This document shows positions 25,290-36,021 of a stretch of DNA of 64,000 bases, one piece after another. The stretch lies in contig CM072092.1 of assembly GCA_036850905.1 (NCBI GenBank), positions 4,402,001 through 4,466,000 of the forward strand, read 5' to 3'. The translations under genes were made by a program, and so were the position numbers. This DNA comes from Luffa acutangula. Taxonomy: Eukaryota > Streptophyta > Magnoliopsida > Cucurbitales > Cucurbitaceae. Under the pieces are notes generated by a model that saw only the letters and a program-made list of their open reading frames with translations, did not search any database and was not told where the DNA came from. Numbering within the stretch: position 1 is the stretch's first letter; each line of letters starts with the position of its first letter.

Positions 25290-25435
25290 CCAAGAACAAG
25301 AAGAACAACAACGCCACAGTCATTCATACCATGAACACAACAACATAACATAACATTAACTTTACTAAGCTTTGTATTTTAATCCGAAGGGAGGAAGGAT
25401 GGAACAGAGGGTTTTGTTTCTGTCTTAAAAATACC

Positions 25436-25968
25436 ATTTTGGTTCGAGTTTTTGTTCCTATACTTTGTTTTAGATTTGGATCTCGTTTTAGTTCTTGAAT
25501 TTTTAGGTTTGTGTTATTTTAGTTCATAAACTTTCGAAAAGGTTGATTTTTGGTTTTTAAACTTTTAAATTTGTTTTATTTTAGTCTCTAAACTTTCAAA
25601 ATATCTATTTAGTACCTAAACTTTTTCAAATTAATCATTTTAGTCCTCTATACTTCAAGTCTAGTTTGTCTCATGTTCGTATCTAACTTATATTGACTTG
25701 AAATCATACTCATATTAACAATTTAATACACAAACTCAACGTTATGCCATTAATTTGTTAAAATTGAAATAAAAGTAACGATTAGAATAGTCATTTTTTG
25801 AAAGATCAAGAACTAACATAGAAAATTTAAAAGTTTAAGAATCAAAACGAAACAAACTTAGAAAGTTTAGGGACTAAGATGAACATTTTGAAAGTTCAAG
25901 AACCAAAATAGAATAATCCTACAAGTTTAGAGACCAAAATAAGATTTAAACCAAAATAGGTTGAAACT
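25436..25968. repeat. Foldback repeat of the 'TTTAGTCCCTAAACTTTC' type
   Basis: The left part (TTTTGGTTCGAG ... TAGTCTCTAAACTTTCAAAAT) and the right part (ATTTTGAAAGTTCAAGAACCAAAATAG ... AAACCAAAATAGG) are imperfect inverse copies. Internal sub-repeats of CTAAACTTTCAAAAT are also present. It is non-coding and starts about 150 bp after the RING gene stop, so that gene's 3' UTR may read into it. Confidence 0.6.
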
Positions 25969-26060
25969 TAGAAAGTTTTTTTTTGTTGTTAATAATTTGA
26001 TAAAATAACAATAATATTGATTATTATTTTTGTTCAAGATAAAACCTAGTGTGAGTATAT

Positions 26061-26544
26061 TGTTGATGGTCGATTTTGGTCATAGAAAACTCACCTGACC
26101 TTCACGTGCCACCAACGGTAAATTTGTAGATGAGGGGGGAAGACGTGGCATGCAAGACAGAAAACCTGCACACTGGTGTGGTGCTAGCCACACCGCCTCC
26201 GATGCTTAAGTCAGAAAACGGAAGGGAGAGCTAGAGAGTAAGAGTAGGGAGTCGAGAATAGAGTTCGGGTCCCCTTCTTTAGTGGTGAAGAGGGGTATAA
26301 ATACCTGCTCATCCTCCTAGGGTTTTTAGGTATTCGGAGGCGTTTCAGGACAAACCAGGAGAAACCGGGGCAGCCAGAGGCGGTGGGGACCAGACGAAGC
26401 CGAACGGGCTCGGCCCGACCCCTTCGGTCTTGGCCCGTCCCGCCTGCCGGTTTCGCCTCCTTGGTTCATCTCCCAACCCGATTTCTCCCCGGTTGTCCTC
26501 GTCAGCTCCTTGTACATCGGGATGGTCCAAAATTGCCTATAACA
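26061..26544 (-). mobile_element. Solo LTR (484 bp), same family as 5129-5690
   Basis: Read on the minus strand it starts TGTTATAGGCAATTTTGGACC and ends CGACCATCAACA. A perfect 5-bp duplication, TATAT, flanks it (26056-26060 and 26545-26549). It shares the TTTATACCCCTCTTCACC, GACTTAAGCATCGGAGG and ACAAATTTACCG blocks with the copy at 5129. No internal region is attached. Confidence 0.88.
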
Positions 26545-27529
26545 TATATGTTTCCAAAATTTATAGAAAGAAACCTAATTGAGACTTTTTTTTTCAACAA
26601 AAAGTTAATACTAAACTAAATTAATTTCAAGATTTATTGGAAAGGATATGAACTCAATTTGAACATTAGAAAATGATGGAACTAAAATAAAACAAGTTAT
26701 AAATAAATGAAATCATTTGGACAATAGTAGATATATATATATATAAAATCATAAGTGTATTTATAAAATTATAAACAAAAAAAAAAAAAAAAAGAACCGA
26801 AAGATTATCAAATAGTAGGAGCTTTTGTAGGAGATCAAATGGAAATTAGGATGAATTGTACAAATGAGGGGCTTAATGGAACATAAGAATCTTTTGGTGC
26901 TTTGTAAATGGGAAAATTAGTTGTTATTCACTTGACTTCATAGTCATACTTTAAATTATTAATAACATAATCACTTTTTTTTTTTACATCAAAATAATTA
27001 CTTCCTTGTAGTTTGTGAATATAGTGTTTAATCAACATTTAATTATTTTTTTATTTTAGAGAATCTTAAATATAGACTTATTAAACATTTTTAAAATTTA
27101 AAGACATATTATACATAAAATTAAAACTTTAGAGAATTGATTTTTTTTTTTTTTTTATCAAGTTTAGAGGCTGTGTCCTAATTTAACCTTATTTTTACTA
27201 CTCTATCTTATTCTTACCAACCTATTTGAATAGATTTTTAAGTTTCAACCTAATAATATCTTGAAAACCTATAAAGACAAATATAGATATTCAATATCCA
27301 TTTTAAAAATAGCAAAATTGATGAAACAAATGCAATTGATTTTTATTTTTTATTTTATTTTATTATTTTTTAATTTTGAATTAGTTTTTTTTTTTTTTTT
27401 TTTTTTTTTTGGAAGTGGTTGACTACTTGAACTTGGCAAATATTTTTCGTCCACCTTATGATATATACCTTAGAAACTTTGGTTCCAAAGCAAAAGATAA
27501 GTTAACGAAGCTTCATCGTAAGAACAAAA
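26545..27529. other. AT-rich intergenic stretch
   Basis: It contains only homopolymer runs, a short TA run (26731-26742) and the promoter of the next gene, with a weak GATATATACC box near 27459. I see no gene. Confidence 0.55.
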
Positions 27530-29669
27530 ATGGAGAAACCAAAAACCAGTTCCTCACCGCTTCGATCCATTGCAATTGCCTTCTTCTTCTCCTTCTTCCT
27601 TCTCAACGCGCATGCTCAGAGTCTCCCGCCTGCAAAATTCGACGGATTCGTCTACGGAAATCACTCGCACGACTTGGATACCATCCTCATCGAAGCGTTT
27701 TTCGACCCGGTCTGCCCCGATAGCAGAGACTCTTGGCCGCCGCTCAAAAAAGCCCTCGATCATTACGGCTCTCGCGTTCGTCTCGTCATTCACCTCCTCC
27801 CTCTTCCGTGAGTACAATCGATCGCTCTATTATGTGTCTCTGTGTTTGATTTTCGTTGATTGATTCCTCTGTTTTGTTGCTGAGAAAAATTTTGTCCGAG
27901 TTTGAGAAATTGGAAAATTGATGATCGTTGTAGACTTTGTTTTCGCTCTGAATTCTGAGGATCGATTCAATTGGAAGTAGTTATACGAGCTTCACTGTTG
28001 CTTCTTTATTTCCTCACTTTACTAAAATTATTTGAAATTGGCTTAGGAGTAGTGTATCCAGTCAACGATTAAATTACAAATGTAAATAATTGAAGAAAAT
28101 TGCCCTAAGGTAGTTCTGATTATGCATGTTAACGATTCAGTACGAGTTTTGCATGATTGAACGAGGCTGGTTTTATACTGTCTTGTGAATCTATCTATTG
28201 TCTAAAGTATGGCTCTAAGAATGTTTAATGAGTTATTATGTTTAATATTACTTTAATCTTAATATCTTCCTTTGTCACGGATTCATAAGCGACATATTTC
28301 TGATAGTTCATCTTTTTTTGGATTGCAGTTATCATGACAATGCATATGCTGCATCTCGTGCTTTACACATTGTAGACTTGGTGAATCGGTCGGCTACGTT
28401 CACATTGTTGGAAGCATTCTTCGGGCAGCAGGTTAATATTTTGTAAATTTTATCATATATATATATTTAATAATGTGGGGAACTATTGCTCTGGTGACGA
28501 ATAAATAAGAAAGTAGGAGATTGGGTTTTTAATCACTTCTCTCCAAGTTCTTTCTTTAAAGCTCATTGCTTTCTTCTTTAAAATAAATGGTTCTTTCCTG
28601 CAAATTTTTTATGTACATATTTTTCCTGGGGTTCATTTTTGAAAACTTCAGTAGAACGTAGGCTTTTTTTTTTTCTTTTTTTTTTGAAACCGATGTAGAA
28701 CATAGGCTTGTTTGTGGCTTGTTTTAGAGCTTTTGATTTCAAAACTGTTAAGACTTGTAATACAGTGTCGTCCTTTTATAGGAAGAATAATTTCAATTGT
28801 TTGGAAATGTAGGTGGTTCATGGAAACAAAATAACAGAAAATGGTTTTAAAAAGGGCAACCGAAAGGTGTTTCCATTGATTTTAGTTTTCAGAAGCAGAA
28901 AATTCTTTTAAAAACGACTCCCAAATAACTACAACTACTCAAACATGTTTTCACTGAAATTGGATTTATTTAGAGTTATTGTTAGTAGTGAAAGGTTTCT
29001 GAATGGTAAATCTAAAATTGAACACAAACCTCAAATGACTAGAAAAACTTTTGTATTTTTATGTAGTCTCACTATCATAAAGACTAAATGATTGCATTTC
29101 TAATAAACAGAAGCAGTTTTACAATACCGAAACTCGTTATTTGTCAAGGGCTTCTGTTGTGGATGACATTGTGAAGTTTGGAGTGGAAGTACTGGGAGAC
29201 TCCTACAAAAACGCTCTAGTAAATGGCTTCAATGACAGGAACACTGATCTTTTGACACGTGTTTCTTTCAAGGTATGATAGCATCACACTTCAATTTTTG
29301 GGTTGTTGTAGAGATAGATATAGTTATATTATGACAGACAAGTAACGCAATATTATTGTGAGATTGCTAATTGATCTCTCTGCATGATGTCTGAGGCCTA
29401 ATCTGCATTTTCACAAATAATGAGAATTGGTTCTGTTCAGTTCCATCCATAGCTTTGTTTTCTTTGCTGCATGCATAATTTATTTTGAACTCTCTTACTT
29501 CTTGCAGTTTAGCACCTCAAGAGGAGTCTATGGAACACCTTTTTTCTTCATAAATGGATTCCTGGCTCCTGATAAAGGGTCTCCGATAAATTACACTGGA
29601 TGGAGAAACTTGATCGACCCTTTGATCAAAGCAAAAAATAGACCAGGGTCTCCGCATCTATCTCTATAA
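27530..29669 (+). CDS. Secretory DsbA/thioredoxin-like protein (At1g20225-like)
   Basis: Four exons, 27530-27807, 28329-28431, 29111-29272 and 29508-29669, give 234 residues with consistent phases. A signal peptide covers about residues 10-30 (hydrophobic IAIAFFFSFFLL, then AHAQS), so the protein enters the secretory pathway. The thioredoxin-fold core begins FDGFVYGNHSHD and EAFFDPVCPDSRDSWPPLK. A DsbA-like helical insertion follows, and the cis-Pro loop is VYGTPFFFING. The expected CxxC is CPDS here, leaving one Cys, so it cannot form the usual active-site disulfide alone. From memory, this is normal for this plant family. Possible N-glycosylation sites are NHS, NRS and NYT. Substrates are unknown. 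Splice-like signals at 29748 and 29819 suggest that the 3' UTR may be alternatively spliced. Confidence 0.9.
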
Positions 29670-31442
29670 AGTGTTTGGTCTACATAAACTCTCTAGTCTC
29701 CATGGCTACACATCTTTAATTACTATACATATCTACATGGTTTGCAGATGGAAAACCTCTAATCTTGGAAGGTATACGGACTTTGCATTTATGTGAGAAC
29801 TCATTCTCCCAGAAAAAGGTAAGCTAGTCTAGATAGGTTATGCGATAAATGACTCTTGCTCGTGAAATTTTCACTGCATGTTCTTCTTCGGTTGTTCTGT
29901 AATTGTCAAGTAATGTGAAAGATGGACTTAGATAGTGTGTGAAGTTATTATAGGGATACTTTTAATGATCTTCTCTATTTGTTTGAAGAAAATATAGCTC
30001 ACTGGCATAGTTATTTCATATGGGGCTTTCTTATTCACCCTGCTGCTCTTTCTTCTTCTTCCCCTCTCCATTCCATGATGCAGACCTTAAATATCTCAAG
30101 AAATCGAAATCAAGCTGACTTAAGCTTCCTGTCAAAACCAAGCTGACTGAACCAATTGTCCAGTTGTTTATTGATTTTGTCTTTCGATTTGATGAGAGTG
30201 AGATGAGAAATAGCCCTCAAGAGGCAGCTTCATTGGTTAAGGCCCGCGGTCCCTGAGTATTACCTAGGCTTGGGTGTAAGCGTAGTGGGTTAAGTGGTCA
30301 TTTTGAGCATGGAAGGGATGGTGGACGGGATGCAATGGTCGTTTGGTCGATTTTTTCAGCTCTGAAAAAACAAAACTAACTGAGACACATTGCCAAACCG
30401 ATTGGCTGACATTGGCATTGGTTAGTTTTGTTGGTTACGACTTGCAAAACATAACTAGTTGTCATAGTTTATCGTAGCCCTTCTTTTCAGCTTAAATTTT
30501 TAACCATTCAGTCAAATGGTAAATTTAGTCGCATAACTTAAAAACATCTAATTATATCTCTAAACTTTAGGTTGTACTTCTGTTTAGTTTAGAACCTCTT
30601 AGTAACATCGTTAATTTTTAGTTCTAAAAAGAAAATCTATAATTTTTTTTTTTGTTGAGTACAAAAACATTTGGGGGTGGGGATTCGAACCTCTGACCTC
30701 TTGATCGATGATACATGCCAACTACCATTGAGCTATGCTCGCTTTGGCAAGAAAATCTATAATTCAATTAAAAAAATTATGTGATTATTTATCTCCCAAC
30801 CGAAGAGTTGTCGAAAATTATGAGTTGCATGCTAAAGGGGCAAAAAACATTTATAATGAGAAACTTGTGATAGATTGGGTGAGGACCTATATTCTAGAAA
30901 ATGCAGACTTAGAGTCTCCTCTTCGTCTTCTTTGTTTTCCTTCCATTTCTATTAAGACCGTTCACATCTTGAATTTCCCAATGAGTAATGACAAGTTTTT
31001 TTTATAGGTTGAGCTTTCGGATAAATTTGATCATTAGGGGCCCAATGACTAACTTGTCGGGTTGGCATTCCATTTTTATGGAAGTGGTTTATATAACCAA
31101 TCTAGATTTGATGGGCTAGCCCTAACTTCTTAAACCTTGAATTTTGGGTGAAGCTTGCCTGGTTTTTAGTTTAGGCCATGGCTTTCTTTACAACTTGGGT
31201 GCGAGAAAAGCATGGGCCTTGGGAAACATTAGTAGGCACTTGGAAGCAAATAAAGAGTTATAGTCACATGGTCAAAATAAATCGGTTCCACAAGGATGTG
31301 AAAGACTCTATGCCACATGGAAATGCCTTAGACCAAGTGAATTACCCTTGTCAAGTAATATGTCACAATATGGGTGAGCATCTTAGGATGAGTTAGTTCG
31401 TGTCTTCCAATGAGATGAGGAATCCTTTAAGTAGTTCTGGTA
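29670..31442. other. 3' UTR and intergenic stretch
   Basis: It contains the 3' UTR of the thioredoxin-like gene and a well-preserved SINE (30645-30748). From about 31020 the sequence is more complex, with a 72-codon frame (31178-31396) whose product resembles nothing I know. It adjoins the tandem duplication and may be part of the same unknown element. Confidence 0.45.
30645..30748 (-). mobile_element. tRNA-derived SINE with 16-bp target-site duplication
   Basis: The minus strand reads GCCAAAGCGAGCATAGCTCA (A box) and AGAGGTTCGAATCC (B box), ending in TGTACTCAACAAAAA and an A-tail. A perfect direct repeat, AAGAAAATCTATAATT, flanks it (30629-30644 and 30749-30764). This proves retroposition as a unit of about 104 bp. 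Confidence 0.88.
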
Positions 31443-32486
31443 CCGGTTGAATGTTTCATTCTAAGGTGTAACCATAAAACACGTATCCAACAGTAGATTG
31501 ATATGAATCTAAGTGATGCTATGTTGTGGAGGACATTTAAATGGGTAGGATATTAAAAAAAAAAAGGATCCCTTGTCATTGAGTAAAGCTTGTGGATCAA
31601 TCATCGAGAAACATATATAAAAAGTGGCATTTTTGTGTATGCCTCCAATAGCCATGTGTTATAATGTAGGCAAGTGGCAAGTGTTGAAGTACATCTTCAC
31701 ATTACAAAGAAATAAGACTTAATCCTGAGCATCTCGACTTACCAAAGAAGTTAGACAACTCTAGGTTGCATTTGAGGAAGGCAACTACATAACTCAACAT
31801 GCATTGGCCTATAGTGAAGACAAGACTATATTATTGTAGGTGTTAGCCTAGGGAAAAGGCAATACCTGAGTAAAAACAAAAATCATGAAATGACTAAAGA
31901 TTCTTCAAGTTCCACGTGTGAAGTTGCAATCATTTAGCTTTAACCATAAAACAACTTAATGGTTAGTCTGGTGCTCAATTCTACAGGTTGAAGGTCTCAT
32001 TCTAAGGTGTAACTATAAAACACGTAGTTATATCCAACAGTAGATTGATATGAACCTAAGTGATGCTATGTTGTGGAGGACATCTAAATGGGTAGATATT
32101 AAAAAAAGATCCTTCGCCATTGAGTAAAGGCTTGTGGATCAATCATCGAGAAATATATATAAAAAGTGGCAATTTTGTGTATGCCTCTAGTAGCTATGTG
32201 TTATAATGTAGGCAACTGGCAAGTGTTGGAGCACATCTTCACATCACATCACAAAGAAATAAGACTTAATCTTGAGCATCTCCACTTATTGATGAAGTTA
32301 AGCAACTCTAGGTTGCATTTGAGGAAGCAACTATATAACTCAACACGCATTTGGCCTATAGTGAAGACAAAACTATATTATTAGGTGTTAGCCTAGGGAA
32401 AAAGACAATACTTGAGTAAAAACAAAAATCATGTAATGACTAAAGATTCTTCAAGTTCCACATGTGAAGTTGCAACCATTAAGCTT
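31443..32486. repeat. Tandem duplication of a roughly 500-bp non-coding unit
   Basis: Unit 1 (about 31443-31940) and unit 2 (about 31983-32486) are near-identical in order. Both start GGTTGAA..TCATTCTAAGGTGTAAC, pass through GATGCTATGTTGTGGAGGACAT and GGTGTTAGCCTAGGGAAAA, and end AAGATTCTTCAAGTTCCAC followed by GTGAAGTTGCAA. Differences are base changes and small indels. No shared reading frame survives, so the unit looks non-coding or long dead. I do not recognise its family. Confidence 0.85.
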
Positions 32487-33240
32487 ATGACTAAGTTAGC
32501 AACAAATATAGAAAGTGCTCATACCTATATATTGCAAGTTTAATTCAATGTCAAAACACCATTGAATATTTAAACAAGGTAGAATCAATTTCAAAGAAGG
32601 CCGGGAGGAGGTTCGAAAAATAGGGTATCCAGATAAAAACAGTCTTACACCAACCGTAGTTGAGAGTAAAATCACGATGCCACTCGATTTAAGACAATGA
32701 AACCATAACACGGAGCTTTACCGGACATCTTTCTCTCTTCTCTCTTCTTCATTCTTTGAAGTTTCAAAAAGCTTTGTAATTTTAGCTTGAATAAAAAGCT
32801 AAATGGAGGTTCCCATATCTATAATATAGGTGGAAGAGTAAATAAAATGTGATTGAAGAAGAGAAGAAGACATGGCACATGCCTAGAAGGTAGTGAATAC
32901 ACATTTGCAAACATGTGTGAGTTCTGACAGCCACAACTTTTTGAATTTCAGTGTCTGTGTCCAATTGCAGGGTTTCCTTGATCTTACCAATGGTCTTATC
33001 CAAACAACCAACATTGGCACACATGTAAATGTGTATGAGGAAGCATCTTCATCTAATCTTAGGTTTTTGTTTCCACTCTTATATTCACATTTCTTCTTCT
33101 TGTCCTCTGTTGGCAGCTCAGGCATTGGAAAATTAACATTACTTCAACTTGGACAGACATGTATTGTTGACTTTCACCTTTGCCTTTATCATTTCTTTCT
33201 CCATTTTTCTCTGTCCAAAATTTGATCTACATTTATAGTT
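32487..33240. other. Unassigned, possibly transcribed segment
   Basis: On the minus strand a TATAAATG-like box (about 33237) precedes two overlapping open frames, 33125-32883 and 33024-32782. Each codes for 80 residues with no recognisable domain. Base composition is less AT-rich than around it. A small gene, a long non-coding RNA or a decayed element are all possible, and I do not call a gene. Confidence 0.3.
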
Positions 33241-34782
33241 TGGAAATGAAGAACATGATGAGTTTAAGATAATTAACCTTTTTGTTGATTTGAGAGAGGT
33301 TAGAAATGTTTATATCACTTGGAAGTGAGGAAGTTCTTGAATATGTAAATAAAAATAATATCTATTTTTGTACGAAGCTTTTTATGGACAAATTATTCAA
33401 TGTGTCTGTCTCTTTAGAACTTTCAGATGTAGATCTTAATATTTGTTTGTCTCCTACTAATTGCTAGATATAAAAATCGAGGTATTTTTACAATTTCTCT
33501 CTCTTACATCCAAAAATGCAAAACTACTAGTCTCATTGTGACGGTCTCATTGAATTAGTTCTCATTTTTTATGGTAGAATCTAGATGTAAACCAAGCAAG
33601 TTTACGGGTTGAAATGAAAAATACTATATAGTTACATAGATATGAAAGGGCTAGTTTTCGTTGTCTTAGTTTTAGGCCATGTAGTCAAAATCTTCAAATG
33701 GCAAACAAAGCTCTAGAGTCTAGTTATCTTAGCAATACTGTTATTTATTCAAATGTGTCGAAGATATATACTAATATAGTCTCACGTCGGTTAGAAATGA
33801 AAATATAATTGGCTATTGATTTGAGATCTTTTGCCATCCCTATTAAACTCAAAGCAAAATAATGTCTTACAAATTATGAAAATATGAAAAGGATCATAGA
33901 AATGACTTATATTATCTTTTTAGGTCGTCAACCATGTGAGGTTGAAGATTCAAATCTCTAACCCTTTTAGTCAATGTTGGTCTAAATCAATTGAACTATG
34001 CTCAAGTTAGTGAGAAGATGATGGTTAAAAGTACAATAGAGAGTTCTATCGGATCAAATTAGATCTAATTGTCCTAACATGTACTTGTCAAATCAAATTA
34101 GGATTAATTGTCCTAACATGTACGATCCGTAAAGTCAAACTAGTTTTCCTACCAATCGAATTCACACTTGTTCGTACAATTATAATTATTTTATAATCCA
34201 AATATAAAAAAGAAACAGCAAGTCAAACTCTGAAATTAATGGCTAATAATTTTATTTTAGATGATTTTGAGGAAGAAGCCATGTGCACCAAAGTGACTTA
34301 AAACCATATAATTTCCCTTAATAACTGTTATTACAAGCAATGGATCTAATTAATTAGCAAACCATGTTAACTACCATAGACTTTTTCACCAACATGCAAT
34401 AAAAAAAAAAATAAGCCTCATAACATGGAGATCACATATTCAAACTTTATAATAAGTTGATTAGTATAAAGTCTGTTTATTTATGATAATTAAAAAGTGC
34501 CAAAAACCAATCTGTTATTCCTCTGCCATGTGCATGGTACTGTTTCAATCATTTTCTTTATGATTCCCATCTTAAATTTCTTGCTTAAATTACACATAAA
34601 CCTATTCAATATATATATCATGATTTATATATAATTTGCTTTGAATTGTATTTCGGTCGTTGAACTTTCATAATTAGTTCAATTTTTTATTTATATCTTA
34701 AAAATATTATCTTAATTTAGTCCGGTGACCTTTCAGTTATTGTTTGCGGAAAAATATGTTTGTAGAATTTTATATTAAATAA

Positions 34783-34884
34783 GTCAAAGCGAGCATAGCT
34801 TAGTGGTAATTGACATGTACCCTCGACTAAAAGGTCAGATGTTCGAATTCCTCCACCCCAAATGTTGATGTACTAAAAAAAAAG
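34783..34884 (+). mobile_element. tRNA-derived SINE with 11-bp target-site duplication
   Basis: It starts GTCAAAGCGAGCATAGCTTA with the A box, then GGTCAGATGTTCGAATTCC with the B box, and ends CCAAATGTTGATGTACTA plus an A-run. The flanking repeat TTATATTAAAT is perfect (34770-34780 and 34885-34895). It is a type copy for the family in this window. Confidence 0.88.
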
Positions 34885-35006
34885 TTATATTAAATGCAAG
34901 GTATAAATTTAATCATAGAGACAAAAGAAGCTTTTTTAAAAAAAAAAAAAAAAAAGTTAAAGAGCTAAAACCAAATTTCAAAAAATTACAACAAATTTTA
35001 GAAAAC

Positions 35007-35009
<3 letters not shown>

Positions 35010-35037
<28 letters not shown>
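35010..35037. repeat. (TA)n microsatellite
   Basis: An uninterrupted TA run of about 14 units. A shorter one lies at 7773-7792. Confidence 0.9.
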
Positions 35038-35043
<6 letters not shown>

Positions 35044-35107
35044 TACCACTAGCGTATTTTTAAACTAGATTACAAAACATTATGAACATAAATAATTTCG
35101 ACTAATT

Positions 35108-35205
35108 ACCAACATGAACATAGTTCAATTGGCATAAAACTTGTACTAATAACTAAATGGTTTGTGGTTCAAATCCCTCCACTCCACACGTCAAAACAAA
35201 AATAA
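35108..35205 (+). repeat. SINE-like element, second subfamily
   Basis: GAACATAGTTCAATTGGCAT (A-box side) and GTGGTTCAAATCC (B box) lie 45 nt apart, followed by CTCCACTCC and an A-rich end. It matches the copy at 56277 better than the one at 34783, so there are at least two subfamilies. Confidence 0.6.
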
Positions 35206-35916
35206 TGATAATAAATAATTTTTGCTAAATATATATTATTTTAGTTCTTAATAATGTTGGGATGTTTTTTTTAAAAAAAAAAAAAAAATTAGTCCCTGTT
35301 AATTGTGTTTAATAATGTTTTAATTTAGTACTTATATTTAAACATTTTGTTTTTCAAATCATATAATTTTCGTCCAAGAATATTAAAATTAACTAATGAT
35401 AAACTTAATTATATGACGTGATTTTTTTTTTAAGAAGATATGACATGATATTTAGTGAGTCGGTAAAAATTGAGAATGAAATAGATCTCCTAAGAGGCCA
35501 AAAAAAAAAAAAAAAATACAAAATACAAAATAAAAAATTTCACCAACCTTTACGAAATTTAAGAGAGGAATTAGAAATTTTCTGCTTTTAGGTGGTCTAA
35601 TTTCTACTTTAAATATGTGCCAGCTTTCTTAGCATTATACTATGAAAGATTATCATCCCAACTAATTTAACATTCATGGACAAGGAGGGCATCATTTTTA
35701 GAAATGCTAAAATATAAGGACTAATTTAAAACTTTTAAAACAATAGCAATTAAACTAGAAACACACTCAAACACCAAATAATAAAAATCTGTATTTTAAA
35801 AAAATAATAATAATAAAAATCCGATATACAAGAGAAAAAGTGTTTGAGAGTCCACTTAAAAATAATAAGTATTTTTAGCACAAGTACTTGAATGGTAAGC
35901 ACTTTAATAAAAAAAA

Positions 35917-36021
35917 GTCAAAGCGAGCATAACTCAATGGAAATTGACATGTACCATCAACCAAGAGGTCAGAGATTCGAATCCTCCACCTCCAAATGTT
36001 GATGTATTCGAAAAAAAAAAA
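35917..36021 (+). mobile_element. tRNA-derived SINE
   Basis: It reads GTCAAAGCGAGCATAACTCA, then GGTCAGAGATTCGAATCC, then CTCCAAATGTTGATGTATTCG and an A-tail. The flanks (GCACTTTAATAAAAAA and GCAATTCAATAAAAAA) look like a decayed target-site duplication with three mismatches. Confidence 0.78.

Noticed and set aside
24679..25323. 214-codon frame antisense to the RING gene
   Set aside because: It is the mirror of a Glu/Lys-rich coiled coil, giving a Ser/Pro/Leu-rich shadow. The sense strand has a clear RING domain and splice structure.
34783..34884. Candidate tRNA gene (A and B boxes)
   Set aside because: There is no complete cloverleaf. It has an A-tail and flanking TSD, so it is a SINE.
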